From assembly GCF_022870885.1 (NCBI RefSeq), contig NZ_CP091509.1, positions 2,480,001 through 2,544,000 of the forward strand: a stretch of 64,000 nt of DNA, in the 5' to 3' direction. The translations under genes and the position numbers were made by a program. A model generated the notes under the pieces. That model saw only the letters and a list, made by a program, of their open reading frames with translations, had not been told where the DNA came from and did no database searches. Within the stretch, counting starts at the first letter, position 1, and each line of letters begins with the position of its first letter. The stretch comes from Neisseria dumasiana. Lineage in GTDB: Bacteria; Pseudomonadota; Gammaproteobacteria; Burkholderiales; Neisseriaceae. This document shows, piece after piece, positions 27,622 through 37,700 of this stretch.

Positions 27622-29022
27622 TTATGCCCGGGCACTTGCTTCGATAAACGCTGCCGGCACTTTATTGATGCTGCCCGCTCCCATGGTCAGCACCACGTCT
27701 CCGTCTTGCAGAAGGTTGATCAGGGTTTCGGGCAACGCATTCACATCTTCGCAGTAGATCGGTTCGAGCCTGCCCAATACACGCACGGCACGCGCCAAGG
27801 CGCGGCTGTCGGCGGCCACAATCGGCTCTTCTCCGGCGGCATACACTTCGGTGAGCACCAGAGTGTCGACGGTATTCAACACGCTTACGAAGTCTTCAAA
27901 TAAATCGCGGGTGCGGGTATAGCGGTGCGGCTGAAACGCCAACACCAAACGGTTGTTCGGATACGCACCGCGGGCTGCGGCCAATGTTGCGGCCATTTCT
28001 ACGGGGTGATGGCCGTAATCGTCGATCAAGGTCACTTTTCCGCCCGAAGGCAAGGCAACTTCGCCGTATTTTTGGAAACGGCGGCCTACGCCTTCAAAGC
28101 CCAACAAACCTTTTTGAATGGCCTCTACCGACGCGCCGACCTCTAAAGCCACGCCGATGGCGGCAAGTGCGTTCAATACGTTATGGCGACCCGGCATGTT
28201 CAGCACCACTTCAAACGGTTCGGTGCCGTTGTGTTTCGCATGCACGGTAAAGCGCATTTGCGTGCCTTCGGTGCGCACGTCGGTGGCGTAAATATCGGCG
28301 GATTCGTCCAGCCCGTAAGTGGCAAAAGGTTTGCTGATGCGCGGCACAATCGCCCGCACATGCTCGCTGTCGATGCACAAAAAGGCTTTGCCGTAAAAAG
28401 GCATGCGGTGGATAAAGGTGACAAACGCCTGATGCAGCTTTTCGACGCTGTGATCGTAGGTATCCATGTGGTCGGTGTCGATATTGGTCACAACCGACAT
28501 AACGGGGGTGAGATGCAGAAAAGAGGCGTCCGATTCGTCTGCTTCGGCAACGATGTATTGGCCGCTGCCCAAACGGGCGTTTGTACCGGCGGCGGTGAGT
28601 TTGCCGCCGATAACAAAGGTCGGGTCCATGCCTGCTGCCGCCAAAATAGATGCGGTCAGGCTGGTGGTGGTGGTTTTGCCGTGCGTGCCGGCAATGGCGA
28701 TGCCGTCGCGAAAGCGCATCAGCTCGGCCAACATCAAGGCGCGGGGAATCACGGGGATTTTGCGCTCGTGCGCGGCCACCACTTCGGGATTGTCGGCCTT
28801 CACGGCGGTTGAAATCACAACAACGTCGGCATCGGTAACGTGGGCGGCGGTATGGCCGGGATACACCTGAATCCCCAAGCCGCTCAGGTGGCGCGTTACC
28901 GCACTTTGCGCCTGATCGGAACCGGATACGTTAAAACCCAGATTGTGCAGCACTTCGGCAATCCCGCTCATACCCGAACCGCCGATGCCCACAAAATGAA
29001 TATTGTTAACTCTGTTTTTCAT
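27622..29022 (-). CDS. murC: UDP-N-acetylmuramate--L-alanine ligase MurC
   Basis: 466-aa ATP-dependent ligase adding L-Ala to UDP-MurNAc. The N-terminal nucleotide motif is [17 protein letters not shown], the P-loop is [13 protein letters not shown] (about 107-119), then [14 protein letters not shown] and, in the C-terminal domain, [18 protein letters not shown] and FQPHRYTRT. The family length is usual. It is 34 bp from ddlB and 237 bp from murG. Confidence 0.97.
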   Translation of the reverse strand: MKNRVNNIHFVGIGGSGMSGIAEVLHNLGFNVSGSDQAQSAVTRHLSGLGIQVYPGHTAAHVTDADVVVISTAVKADNPEVVAAHERKIPVIPRALMLAELMRFRDGIAIAGTHGKTTTTSLTASILAAAGMDPTFVIGGKLTAAGTNARLGSGQYIVAEADESDASFLHLTPVMSVVTNIDTDHMDTYDHSVEKLHQAFVTFIHRMPFYGKAFLCIDSEHVRAIVPRISKPFATYGLDESADIYATDVRTEGTQMRFTVHAKHNGTEPFEVVLNMPGRHNVLNALAAIGVALEVGASVEAIQKGLLGFEGVGRRFQKYGEVALPSGGKVTLIDDYGHHPVEMAATLAAARGAYPNNRLVLAFQPHRYTRTRDLFEDFVSVLNTVDTLVLTEVYAAGEEPIVAADSRALARAVRVLGRLEPIYCEDVNALPETLINLLQDGDVVLTMGAGSINKVPAAFIEASARA

Positions 29023-29217
29023 GTTGTTGTTATTCCTGAATTTTACATACCGTTTCAGACGGCCTTGCTATTTTATCCCCCTGCTTTTCGGCGATGCGGA
29101 TGCAAGTGTCGTTTTACACGGGAATAAAAAGTTATCATTTTAATGGCCTGCGGCCCGAGAAGCTATGGGTTTAATGTAAAAGGCTGTTCAGGTTGTTTGA
29201 AAATATGCAGAAATTTT

Positions 29218-29256
29218 TTTCAGACGGCCTCAAGAGCAACCACAGGCCGTCTGAAA
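29218..29256. terminator. DUS-pair hairpin between murG and murC
   Basis: TTTCAGACGGCCT and AGGCCGTCTGAAA pair around 13 nt, immediately after the murG stop. It may partly terminate or simply be an uptake site, since transcription of the cluster probably continues. Confidence 0.5.
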
Positions 29257-29259
29257 TGA

Positions 29260-30327
29260 TTACATGGTGGTGGCGATGGCGGTAACGGCAACATCGTCGG
29301 CACTGTGCGGCATGGCCAAAGTGCGCGCGTTTTTCGCCCACTCGAGGCAGCGGTCTCTATCCAGCGCCCACAATACTTCGGCCAGCTTTTCGGCAGTCAG
29401 TTGCGACTGCGGCAGCAGCAAACCGGCATCGGCTTTTACCATAAAGCGGGCGTTGGCGGTTTGGTGGTCGTCAACGGCATGTGGATACGGCACCAGCAGC
29501 GCGCCCACGCCTGCTGCGGTCAGCTCGGCAATCGTCAGCGCACCGGCACGGCAAATCACCACATCGGCATGTTGGTAAGCGGCAACCATATCGTCGATAA
29601 ATTCCACGCATTTGGCTTTTACGTTCAGCAAATCGTAATCGCTTTGCAGGCTGCCGAGTTTGCCGCGCCCGGCTTGATGATAAATCTGCGGGCGTTCGTT
29701 TTCGGTAAGCAGAGCCAAAGCGCGCGGCACGGTTTGGTTCAATACGTCTGCGCCCAAGCTGCCACCCATTACCAATACTTTCAGACGGCCTTCCCTGCCG
29801 GCAAAGCGTTGGGCGGGTTCGGGCAGATTGGCGATGTCTGCACGCACGGGATTGCCGACCAAACCGTCGGGATTGTCAAATGCTTTGGGAAAAGCATACA
29901 GCACGCGGCGCGCCCAACGGGAAAGCTGTTTGTTGGCCAAACCGGCCACGGCGTTTTGCTCGTGAATCACTACGGGAATGCCCGCCAATTTGGCCGCCAC
30001 CCCGCCCGGAAAGGTCACAAATCCGCCGAAGCCGATCACACAATCCACGCGGTGCCTTCTAATGATATGCAGCGCAGCCTGCACGGTTTTAAACAAAGTG
30101 AACGGCAGCATGATTTTGCGCTTGAGTCCGTTGCCGCGCACGCCTTTGATGGCCAGCGTTTCCAAACGGATATTGTGCTTGGGCACGATGCGCTCTTCCA
30201 TCGAGCCTGCGCTGCCCAGCCAAATCACATGGTGCCCGCGCGAGCGCAGCGATTCCGCCACCGCCAGCGCGGGGAAAATGTGGCCTCCCGTGCCACCTGC
30301 CATCAACATAAAGGTTTTTGTTTTCAT
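29260..30327 (-). CDS. murG: Lipid II synthase MurG
   Basis: 355-aa GT-B glycosyltransferase that adds GlcNAc to lipid I on the inner membrane. It has the G-loops LMAGGTGGHIFPAL and VLVMGGSLGADVLN, the acceptor motif VIHEQNAVAGLANK and the donor-site VICRAGALTIAELTAAGVGALLVPYPHAVDDHQ. It follows ftsW by only 5 bp. Confidence 0.97.
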   Translation of the reverse strand: MKTKTFMLMAGGTGGHIFPALAVAESLRSRGHHVIWLGSAGSMEERIVPKHNIRLETLAIKGVRGNGLKRKIMLPFTLFKTVQAALHIIRRHRVDCVIGFGGFVTFPGGVAAKLAGIPVVIHEQNAVAGLANKQLSRWARRVLYAFPKAFDNPDGLVGNPVRADIANLPEPAQRFAGREGRLKVLVMGGSLGADVLNQTVPRALALLTENERPQIYHQAGRGKLGSLQSDYDLLNVKAKCVEFIDDMVAAYQHADVVICRAGALTIAELTAAGVGALLVPYPHAVDDHQTANARFMVKADAGLLLPQSQLTAEKLAEVLWALDRDRCLEWAKNARTLAMPHSADDVAVTAIATTM

Positions 30328-30332
30328 CGTTT

Positions 30333-31493
30333 TTACCCCTCGACTTTATAACCGCGCATTTTCAGGCGGTTTTCATAATCCACTCTCAGCAACAGTGCCA
30401 TACAGGCCAGCATAATGATAACGGCCGAACCGCCGTAAGACATCAGCGGCAAGGTCAGGCCTTTGGTCGGCAGCAGGCCGATGTTCACGCCGATATTGAA
30501 AAAGCTTTGAATGCCCAACCAGATACCGATGCCTTTGGCAACGTAAGCACCGAAAAACAATTCCAAATCGCGCGCCTGCTTGCCGATGGAAAACGCCCGC
30601 CACACCAGCCACGCATAGCAGAAAATCAGCACGAAAATACCGACAAAACCGAATTCTTCGCCAATCACGGCCAAAATAAAGTCGGTATGCGCTTCGGGCA
30701 GATAAAAGCGTTTTTCCAAACTCGCACCCAAGCCGACGCCGAACCACTCGCCGCGGGCAATCGCCATCAGCGAATGGGTAAGCTGGTAGCCCTTGCCGAG
30801 CGGGTCTTCCCACGGATTCAAAAACGCCGCCACACGCGCCATACGATACGGCGCAACGGCAATCAAAGCAGCCATACTGGCCAAACCGATGCCCACCATC
30901 ATCATGAACCACCGCCACGGCAAGCCGGCTAGAAACAACAGCCCCATCGCTACGGCAGTCACCACCACAAACGAACCGAAGTCCGGCTCCAGCATAATCA
31001 GCCCCAAGCCGATACCTACCGGCACGGCGGAAAAACCCACTTTTTTAAACTGCTTGAGAATTTCGGCACGACGGGTAAAGAAGCTCGACAGATACAGAAT
31101 CACCGCCATTTTGAAAATCTCAGTCGGCTGCAGGTTGAACGGCCCCAAATGAATCCAGCGTTTCGCGCCGTTGATTTCGCGCCCCACCACCAGCACGGCC
31201 ACCAGCAAAACCAAGCTGCCGAGCAGGATAAACGGCGTTGCCTTTTTCCAAGTTTTCAGCGGGATTTTCGCCACGGCCAACGCCACGCCTGCGCCTATGC
31301 CTAAAAATATGGCTTGGCGGCCGAGATAAAACCATTTGTCGCCGCCGTCGTGCGCGGCATAGGCAATCGAGGCGGAGTAAATCATCATCAGGCTGAACGC
31401 CGTCATCAATACCACCATCCACAGCAGCGAATGGTCGAATTTCTGCCCGCTGCGCAGAATTTTACGGTCGAGAATTTTGGATTCGGTAATCAT
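30333..31493 (-). CDS. ftsW: Septal peptidoglycan glycosyltransferase FtsW
   Basis: 386-aa SEDS polymerase with about ten TMs that works with FtsI. It shows MMIYSASIAYA near TM1, GREINGAKRWIHLGPFNLQPTEIFK (cytoplasmic loop plus FtsW signature), LLEPDFGSFVV-like LEPD with the catalytic Asp, and the C-terminal GLTLPLMSYGGSAVIIML. The cytosolic N-terminus begins MITESKIL. Coupled to murG. Confidence 0.96.
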   Translation of the reverse strand: MITESKILDRKILRSGQKFDHSLLWMVVLMTAFSLMMIYSASIAYAAHDGGDKWFYLGRQAIFLGIGAGVALAVAKIPLKTWKKATPFILLGSLVLLVAVLVVGREINGAKRWIHLGPFNLQPTEIFKMAVILYLSSFFTRRAEILKQFKKVGFSAVPVGIGLGLIMLEPDFGSFVVVTAVAMGLLFLAGLPWRWFMMMVGIGLASMAALIAVAPYRMARVAAFLNPWEDPLGKGYQLTHSLMAIARGEWFGVGLGASLEKRFYLPEAHTDFILAVIGEEFGFVGIFVLIFCYAWLVWRAFSIGKQARDLELFFGAYVAKGIGIWLGIQSFFNIGVNIGLLPTKGLTLPLMSYGGSAVIIMLACMALLLRVDYENRLKMRGYKVEG

Positions 31494-31527
31494 ATTGCTT
31501 GAATCGTTTCTGTTCTGGATTTAAATA

Positions 31528-31562
31528 TTTCAGACGGCCTCAAACACATCAGGCCGTCTGAA
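31528..31562. terminator. DUS-pair hairpin upstream of ftsW
   Basis: TTTCAGACGGCCT and AGGCCGTCTGAA pair around 9 nt. The repeat fragment at 31580-31620 (TATAGCAAATAAACTTTATT) lies beside it. Confidence 0.5.
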
Positions 31563-31638
31563 CAGATGGTGCGCCGCCTTTATAGCAAATAAACTTTATT
31601 TCTGACTACGCCTTTGCTGCCCTTTGCCGCAGTAATAT

Positions 31639-32073
31639 TCAAGTCGGCCGGCTATGGGTGTTTTTAGGTAGGAATATTGAAAATATCGCGGCAGACAACA
31701 AACCCGCCAAGGCAAAAACAACAGACATGCGGATGCCGTAAAAAAACCAACCGAACACCAGCGACACCAAACCGCCCGCCGCCGCCATAATCAAACTGCC
31801 TGTCAAACCCCGTTTCGGCTCGAGCGCATAAACCGCAATCCAAGTCGATAACGCAGGAATCAAGCCGATAAACCATCCTGTTGTCAGAAAATAAAGCGAA
31901 TGGGGAAAACCAAGCCATTCGCGCCATACGCTCAACGGAACCCACCCGAACAAGGCCAATATCAGCACGGCAAATATCGTTCCTACCGGCGCGCCCAATA
32001 CCAGCAATCCCCACAACAAAGGAACATAATTCGGTTTCGCCGGCACATTATCTAAGCTGTTCAGCTGATCCAA
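31639..32073 (-). CDS. Four-TM membrane protein of unknown function
   Basis: 144-aa hydrophobic protein with four likely TM segments: YVPLLWGLLVLGAPVGTIFA (about 16-40), LYFLTTGWFIGLIPALSTWI (about 60-82), GSLIMAAAGGLVSLVFGWFF (about 92-112) and SVVFALAGLLSAAIFSIFL. No motif I recognise. It lies between murD and ftsW in the cluster orientation, with DUS hairpins on both sides, so it behaves like an accessory insertion in dcw rather than a division gene. A role in cell-wall synthesis is not supported by sequence. Confidence 0.65.
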   Translation of the reverse strand: MDQLNSLDNVPAKPNYVPLLWGLLVLGAPVGTIFAVLILALFGWVPLSVWREWLGFPHSLYFLTTGWFIGLIPALSTWIAVYALEPKRGLTGSLIMAAAGGLVSLVFGWFFYGIRMSVVFALAGLLSAAIFSIFLPKNTHSRPT

Positions 32074-32209
32074 TCGGTTTTCCTTTCTGCTTCAGCAGCC
32101 CGAAGGCGAGCCGTCATATTGATTATGGGCAAACCGCCCCATATCATCATCTGCATTCAGACAAGCGGTGCGATTTCGGCGCAGGCAAGCACTTTTCCGT
32201 ACTGCACGT

Positions 32210-32248
32210 TTTTTCAGACGGCCTCAAACCATCAGGCCGTCTGAAAAA
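32210..32248. terminator. DUS-pair hairpin after murD
   Basis: TTTTTCAGACGGCCT and AGGCCGTCTGAAAAA pair around 9 nt, immediately after the murD stop. Confidence 0.65.
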
Positions 32249-32250
32249 CC

Positions 32251-33588
32251 TTATAAAGCCTCAAATGCCTCAACAAACACCTGCGCCCGATGCGCATAGC
32301 CTTTGAACATATCGAAGCTCGCGCAAGCCGGGCTGAGTAAAACAATATCGCCGCTTTGCGCCAGCTTATAGGCCGTCTGAACGGCTTCTTCCAGCGTTGC
32401 GCAGTCAATCACATCCACACCGCAGCCGGTTAAATCGCGGCGGATAAGCGGCGCATCCACACCGATCAGCAGCACGGCGCGGGCTTTATTGTGCAACGCG
32501 GCGCGCAGGGGCGTGAAGTCCTGCCCTTTACCCTGCCCGCCCGCAATCAACACCAGCGGGCTTTGCAAACCGGCAATGGCGGCGGCGGTGGCACCGACAT
32601 TGGTGCCTTTGCTGTCGTCGATAAACGTGATGCCGTTTTTCTCGCCGACTTTTTCCACGCGGTGCGGCAAGCCTTTAAAGGTTTGAATATGTTGCAGCAA
32701 TTCGGTTCGCGGAAGGCCGACGGCTTCGCACAAAGCCAAAGCCGCCAACACGTTCGCCGCGTTGTGCAAGCCTTGCAGGGGAATGGCGGCGGTGCAGAGC
32801 AAATCGTTTGCACCGGCTTTCAGACGGCCTGCCTGAACGTCCGCCCAATAATCGGCCTGCCCTTCCAACGAAAACCATTTGATGTCGCGGTTCGGGCGTT
32901 TCATGGCACGGCACATCGCGTCGTCGGCATTGAGCACCTGCACGCCGCTGCCGCGGAAAATTTTGTCTTTGGCGTGGGCGTAGTCGAGCAAGTCGTCGTA
33001 GCGGTCGAGATGGTCTTCGGAAATATTCAGCACCACCGCGGCATCGGCGGCAAGATGGTCGGTGTTTTCAAGCTGGAAACTGGATAACTCGAGCACCCAC
33101 ACGTCCGCCGCTTTGCCGCCGCGCTGCATATATGCTTCCAACACGGGCGTGCCGATATTGCCCGCCACCACGGTGTCCAGCCCGCATTTTTCGCACAGAT
33201 AACCGACCAAACTGGTAACGGTGGTTTTGCCGTTGCTGCCGGTAATGGCGATGATTTTGTCGCTTTTGCCTTTCAACTCGTGCGCCAGAATTTCCACGTC
33301 GCCCAACACCACGCCGCCGCTTTGCTTGAACACCTCGATTTCGGGTGTGCGCTCGCTGATGCCGGGGCTGAGGGCGAGAATATCGAAACCGTGCGCCAAA
33401 GCGTCTTTCAGACGGCCTGTATAACAACTTAAGCCGTTAAACCGCTGCTTCAATTCCGCCTCGCGTTCGGGTTTCAAATCAGCATCATAAGCCGCCACCT
33501 GCGCGCCCTGCCGCTGCAAAAACGCAATCATCGAAACACCCGTGCCGCCCAAGCCGGCGACTAGGATTTTTTTGTTTTGCCAGTTCAT
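32251..33588 (-). CDS. murD: UDP-N-acetylmuramoylalanine--D-glutamate ligase MurD
   Basis: 445-aa ligase adding D-Glu to UDP-MurNAc-L-Ala. It carries the N-terminal [15 protein letters not shown], the P-loop [18 protein letters not shown] (about 114-131), [24 protein letters not shown] (catalytic His/Asp region) and the C-terminal [17 protein letters not shown] and [22 protein letters not shown]. Length is normal. Confidence 0.97.
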   Translation of the reverse strand: MNWQNKKILVAGLGGTGVSMIAFLQRQGAQVAAYDADLKPEREAELKQRFNGLSCYTGRLKDALAHGFDILALSPGISERTPEIEVFKQSGGVVLGDVEILAHELKGKSDKIIAITGSNGKTTVTSLVGYLCEKCGLDTVVAGNIGTPVLEAYMQRGGKAADVWVLELSSFQLENTDHLAADAAVVLNISEDHLDRYDDLLDYAHAKDKIFRGSGVQVLNADDAMCRAMKRPNRDIKWFSLEGQADYWADVQAGRLKAGANDLLCTAAIPLQGLHNAANVLAALALCEAVGLPRTELLQHIQTFKGLPHRVEKVGEKNGITFIDDSKGTNVGATAAAIAGLQSPLVLIAGGQGKGQDFTPLRAALHNKARAVLLIGVDAPLIRRDLTGCGVDVIDCATLEEAVQTAYKLAQSGDIVLLSPACASFDMFKGYAHRAQVFVEAFEAL

Positions 33589-33608
33589 TTTGTTACTCTG
33601 AATATGTC

Positions 33609-33711
33609 CGTCATACTCGGGCTTGACCCGAATATCTTGTTATCTGCAAGGCCGTCTGAAATACCTCTCCCTGATATTTGGGAGATACTCGGGTCAAGCC
33701 CGAGTATGACG
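33609..33711. repeat. Opposed pair of CATACTCGGGCTTGA hairpin arms
   Basis: GTCATACTCGGGCTTGACCC at the left and GGGTCAAGCCCGAGTATGAC at the right bracket a DUS. The arms match the palindromes near 23095 and 57253. Confidence 0.6.
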
Positions 33712-33737
33712 TGCTATTTTTATATCGATCAATTTTT

Positions 33738-34235
33738 TCAGACGGCCCCAAAAAACCCTGCTACCCCAAATACCTTCAACACCGCCACCAACTCCGCCAG
33801 CCTATCTTCAGGATTCCCCGCCATCGGCGGCATGGGCGGGGCGTATTCCGGTTCGTTTTGATTGCGCATCCAGTCGGCCAACACAAACAGGCGCAGCAGC
33901 AGCGGTTTTGCCCATTCGGGTTTGACCGACAATTCCTGCAAGGCTTGGGCGAAACAGGCGATCCATTGGTTGCGCGTGTTCATGCTTACGGCAAAAGGAA
34001 AATGCCGCTGGCGCAAGCGCGGATGGCCGTGCGCCTGTTCGTACAGCGGCGGGCCGCCGAGCCAGCCGCTTAAAAATTGAAAAAGACGTTCGCGGGCATA
34101 ATCCAGCGTTTCGCCGTGCTGTTCACGCAGTTCGGTGTATTGCGGCTCTAAGTCCATCAAATCATAGAAGCGGTCGGTCAATTCCTGCACGCCCGCTTCG
34201 CCGCCCAATAAGTTGTAGAGGGTTTGTTGTATCAT
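33738..34235 (-). CDS. Group II truncated hemoglobin (YjbI/GlbO-like)
   Basis: 165-aa heme protein. The globin core shows LYNLLGGEAGVQELTDRFYDLM, the PQYTEL and FLSGWLGGPPLY turns, and HGHPRLRQRHFPF with the proximal histidine, then RNQWIACFAQAL, all typical of trHbO. About 40 residues beyond the core form a proline-containing tail ending VLKVFGVAGFFGAV. MIQQTLYNLL is the start. Such globins bind O2 or NO, but the ligand here is unproven. It sits with a secreted unknown gene between mraY and murD. Confidence 0.83.
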   Translation of the reverse strand: MIQQTLYNLLGGEAGVQELTDRFYDLMDLEPQYTELREQHGETLDYARERLFQFLSGWLGGPPLYEQAHGHPRLRQRHFPFAVSMNTRNQWIACFAQALQELSVKPEWAKPLLLRLFVLADWMRNQNEPEYAPPMPPMAGNPEDRLAELVAVLKVFGVAGFFGAV

Positions 34236-34280
34236 GTTTATTTTGTGCTTTTCATCTGCGGGTACACATTCCAAACATCA

Positions 34281-35255
34281 TTACTTGCATTTCATCAGCA
34301 GTAACGGCTTTTTCAAAACTTGGTAAGGCGGTATGTCGTTTGCTTCCAATGAAAGTTTTTCATAGCGGTAAATGATATTGCTATTCTCATAATCTTCGGG
34401 CTTTTGCTCCGCATCGGGCGTTTTACGCAGATAAGCATTGCCCTTTGGGTCAAAACGGTAATCTTCCAATGAAATGACGCTTTGGTCTTCATACTCGATT
34501 TCAGAAGCAGATTCCTCCGCAATATGGAATTTATATTGAGGGTTTACCCATAACGCTTCATGAACCTTTACGGTTGCATTTAAGACATAAGATTCAATCT
34601 GTTTCAGATCTTCTTCTTTATACTTGTCGATTTCATCACTTGACTTAACGATTTCTACGTACGGCCTATTATTGTCAACCAGCCCCCGATCCGTAATCGT
34701 GTAACGTTGATCCTGATAAGTTAAACGGTAGTGGGTCACAATAAAATCGTTGTAGCGACCTGTATCGGATTGATAATACTTGGCGACCGCATAAAAGCCT
34801 TTGTTTCCTTTGCCTGCCAATTTCAAAAACGATAATTTTTGCGGCTTTTCAGCGGCAGCATAAACAAGCGGGCTTTTCAAACACCCGGCATCATCGTTCA
34901 GTACAGAGCGCATCTTCCCGGCTTTTTCTCCAACAAGTACGTTTCCCCATTCGTATCCGCGAAACATCAGGCGCATACCCTTGTTCAGATTAGGGTTATA
35001 ACGCCCGTGTACTGAAAAAGGCGCAGCAGGATTGAACGGCTTCAAAACCAATTCGCTTCCCTGCTGCCGCCATTCTCCCACGATGGCGCCGCCGAAAAAT
35101 ACAATCGCAAAATGACCGTTCTCTCTCACAAATAAATTAGTCCCGCCCGCGGGGTCACTCCGACCCATTTTGTATTGGCCAACAGGATTGGGTAAGCCGG
35201 CAAATGCGCTTGCACCAAATATCAAAAGCAATAACACCCAAAAACGGTTTTTCAT
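34281..35255 (-). CDS. Secreted protein of unknown function (324 aa)
   Basis: The N-terminal signal peptide MKNRFWVLLLLIFGASAFA precedes about 305 residues without TM helices. There is an early beta-rich part (GHFAIVFFGGAIVGEWRQQG), a single internal Cys near residue 128 and one near the C-terminus (LLMKCK), and an acidic middle (SDEIDKYKEEDLKQIESYV). I recognise no family. It lies 45 bp upstream of the hemoglobin gene and may be cotranscribed with it. Lower GC than the flanking mur genes suggests an acquired insertion (impression by eye). Confidence 0.7.
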   Translation of the reverse strand: MKNRFWVLLLLIFGASAFAGLPNPVGQYKMGRSDPAGGTNLFVRENGHFAIVFFGGAIVGEWRQQGSELVLKPFNPAAPFSVHGRYNPNLNKGMRLMFRGYEWGNVLVGEKAGKMRSVLNDDAGCLKSPLVYAAAEKPQKLSFLKLAGKGNKGFYAVAKYYQSDTGRYNDFIVTHYRLTYQDQRYTITDRGLVDNNRPYVEIVKSSDEIDKYKEEDLKQIESYVLNATVKVHEALWVNPQYKFHIAEESASEIEYEDQSVISLEDYRFDPKGNAYLRKTPDAEQKPEDYENSNIIYRYEKLSLEANDIPPYQVLKKPLLLMKCK

Positions 35256-35341
35256 TTTGCAAATTTTCGAGAAAGATTAACGTGCATTCAGGGCATCACA
35301 TCGTGTGTTTTATTGATGCGGCCATATCTTTTCAGACGGCC

Positions 35342-36424
35342 TCAACGCACCTTCAGCGTGCTCAAACCGATCAGCACCAACACGATGGTAATGATCCAAA
35401 AGCGCACCACCACCTGCGTTTCTTTCCAGCCTTTTTGCTCGTAATGGTGGTGAATCGGCGCCATCAGGAAAATGCGTTTTTTCGTGCGTTTGTACCAGCT
35501 CACTTGCAGCATCACCGAAATGGCTTCCACCACAAACAAGCCGCCCATAATCACCAGCACGAACTCTTGGCGGATAATCACCGCCACGGTGCCGAGTGCC
35601 GCGCCCAAAGCCAGCGCGCCCACGTCGCCCATAAACACTTGCGCGGGGTAGGCGTTGAACCACAAAAAGCCCAAACATGCGCCGCACATGGCCGCGCAGA
35701 AAATCACCACTTCGTTCGCGCCCGCCACATACGGCTGCTGCAAATAGGCGGCAAATTCGGAGTGGCCGCTGGCGTAGGCAAAAACCGCCAAACCGCCCGC
35801 CACCAAAACCACGGGGAAAGCGGCCAAGCCGTCCAAACCGTCGGTAAGGTTCACGGCGTTGGACGTGCCGACGATGGTGAGATAAGCCAACACCACAAAG
35901 CCGATCACGCCCAGCGGTAAGGCGACTTGTTTGAAGAAGGGCACAATCAGAATATTGTTGGCCGAGTTCTGCGCCACATAAAACAGCAGCAAACCTGCGG
36001 CCAATGCCACGCCCGACTGCCACACCATTTTGAACCGCGCCGACACGCCGTTCGGGTCTTTATAAACCACCTTACGCCAGTCGTCGTAAAAACCCAGCGC
36101 GCCGGTGGCCAGCAGCACCAGCAGCAGAATCCAGATGTAGATGTTGCCGAGATTGCCCCACAGCAGTGTGGACACGGTAATCGCGGTAAGAATCAACGAG
36201 CCGCCCATCGTAGGCGTACCGGTTTTAATCAGGTGGGTTTGCGGCCCGTCGTGGCGCACGGCTTGGCCGACTTTCAACTCGGTGAGCTTGCGGATGGTCC
36301 ACGGGCCGAGCAATAGCGAGAATGCCAATGCGGTTAATGCCGCCATCACGGCGCGGAATGTGGTGTATTGAAAAACGTTCAGCGCGGAAATCCAGTCGCT
36401 GAAATGGGCTAACCATAGAAACAT
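35342..36424 (-). CDS. mraY: Phospho-N-acetylmuramoyl-pentapeptide transferase MraY
   Basis: 360-aa polytopic enzyme making lipid I from UDP-MurNAc-pentapeptide and undecaprenyl phosphate. It shows the conserved [25 protein letters not shown] (first Asp-Asp pair), [17 protein letters not shown] (catalytic Asp), the [15 protein letters not shown] loop and the substrate motif [15 protein letters not shown]. About ten TMs. The start MFLWLAHF fits family ends. Confidence 0.97.
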   Translation of the reverse strand: MFLWLAHFSDWISALNVFQYTTFRAVMAALTALAFSLLLGPWTIRKLTELKVGQAVRHDGPQTHLIKTGTPTMGGSLILTAITVSTLLWGNLGNIYIWILLLVLLATGALGFYDDWRKVVYKDPNGVSARFKMVWQSGVALAAGLLLFYVAQNSANNILIVPFFKQVALPLGVIGFVVLAYLTIVGTSNAVNLTDGLDGLAAFPVVLVAGGLAVFAYASGHSEFAAYLQQPYVAGANEVVIFCAAMCGACLGFLWFNAYPAQVFMGDVGALALGAALGTVAVIIRQEFVLVIMGGLFVVEAISVMLQVSWYKRTKKRIFLMAPIHHHYEQKGWKETQVVVRFWIITIVLVLIGLSTLKVR

Positions 36425-36569
36425 GGGGTTTACTTCCTTTTTGTTGTCGTATTTTTATTGATCTTGCTTAGGCCGTCTGAAAATGAATTGCCGGAACATT
36501 TCCAATGTGTGTGTATTTCGCGTTAGAAATCATCCGCAACGTCAAATCTATATCACGATCATTTTCTAG

Positions 36570-37430
36570 CTAAAAAGATACCTGTTGCCAGCAATTACTT
36601 TTTACCGTTTCGGTTATACCTTGCTTTTTGTGCTGCTTCTCAAGAATATCATGTGCCCTTTTATTGTAAGGAGGAGCTTTCTGTATTTGGGCAATCAGTG
36701 CCGTAGTAGCGCTTTTGGGGTAAGCCCGGCTAAATTGCCGCCAAGCATTTTTGACCTCTTTCGTCAGTTTTTGCCCCGCATCATCGTGGGTGATGCCGGT
36801 GTTATCCGCTCCCACTAAAAATGCTTCCTGATAAATCAGATGGGCACAACGGGCTGACCGTTTTTCAGGGCCGGTAGGGTATTTAGTTAAATAATTTTCC
36901 CAATCAGCCGTTCGTTTGCCAAGTTGCGACCACGGAATAGCAATTGCGGCATCATTAAACACCAGCTCTTTATCATGCTCGGCAAGCAATTCAATGTAAT
37001 CGCGGTAAACAGGGCTGACTTTTTTGCTAAAACGCTCTTTGTAATATTTCGGAATCGTGCGGATGTCTGCCAAGCCTTCACCCACATCCCAATATTCCAA
37101 ATCATACTTCGCTAAACGTTTTTGACGGGCAACGATGGCGGCAGTAGGTTTATATTCATGTATTTTTTCATTATAAATAAAATACTTATCAAGATAGTTC
37201 ATCAATACATCATGTTCCGATTCCGATAACCTGCCGATAAAGTTCTCCATATTTTGCCGATGGCTGACATACAGCTTGTCTGCCTGCCCGGTTGAAGCAT
37301 GCTTTATGGCAGCAGCAACACGTTGCTGTTCCGCGCCGATCTGTTGTAATAATTTTTCGGGCAATGGCGCGGAGGCTGCAAAAGCATTCAGCGCCAACAG
37401 CAAGCTGCCCAAAAACCATAAACGCATCAT
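36570..37430 (-). CDS. Secreted protein of unknown function (286 aa)
   Basis: Signal peptide MMRLWFLGSLLLALNAFAASA, then about 265 helix-rich residues without further TMs. Charged, tyrosine-rich segments (YLDKYFIYNEKIHEYK, YYKERFSKKVSPVYRDYIELL) and two Cys (ARCAHL and the C-terminal NCWQ) that could form a disulfide. I recognise no family. I start at MMRLWFLG because AAGGATT lies upstream; ten further upstream codons are unlikely. It sits between mraY and murF with a small membrane-anchored gene, another accessory pocket in dcw. Confidence 0.68.
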   Translation of the reverse strand: MMRLWFLGSLLLALNAFAASAPLPEKLLQQIGAEQQRVAAAIKHASTGQADKLYVSHRQNMENFIGRLSESEHDVLMNYLDKYFIYNEKIHEYKPTAAIVARQKRLAKYDLEYWDVGEGLADIRTIPKYYKERFSKKVSPVYRDYIELLAEHDKELVFNDAAIAIPWSQLGKRTADWENYLTKYPTGPEKRSARCAHLIYQEAFLVGADNTGITHDDAGQKLTKEVKNAWRQFSRAYPKSATTALIAQIQKAPPYNKRAHDILEKQHKKQGITETVKSNCWQQVSF

Positions 37431-37486
37431 TTTATAATCCTTAAAAATAAATAGTGACAAACACTTATTTCAGACGGCATGTACAT

Positions 37487-37678
37487 TTACCTATCGCCAT
37501 ACCTTTCTTTATAGGTATCGCTGTCAATCACACAAATCGGCGCATTGCCCGGATTTCTGCCGCCGCCCATATCCAAACACAGATCTTCATAGAGATAGGC
37601 CTGAAAATGCATACCGGCAACAAACGCAACAATCAGCGCCACCGATAATAAAGCAATTTTCACATAACGGTTCATCAT
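37487..37678 (-). CDS. Small membrane-anchored protein (63 aa)
   Basis: Single N-terminal TM (YVKIALLSVALIVAFVAGMHF) followed by a short periplasmic tail with two Cys (DLCLDMGGG, APICVIDSD). The motif DLCLDMGGGRNPG is glycine-rich; similar short tails occur in small neisserial proteins I cannot name. AAGGGA is 5 nt upstream of MMNRYVK. It lies 22 bp downstream of murF and 56 bp from the secreted gene, so probably cotranscribed. Confidence 0.6.
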   Translation of the reverse strand: MMNRYVKIALLSVALIVAFVAGMHFQAYLYEDLCLDMGGGRNPGNAPICVIDSDTYKERYGDR

Positions 37679-37700
37679 AAAATCCCTTTCAGACAGGCAT

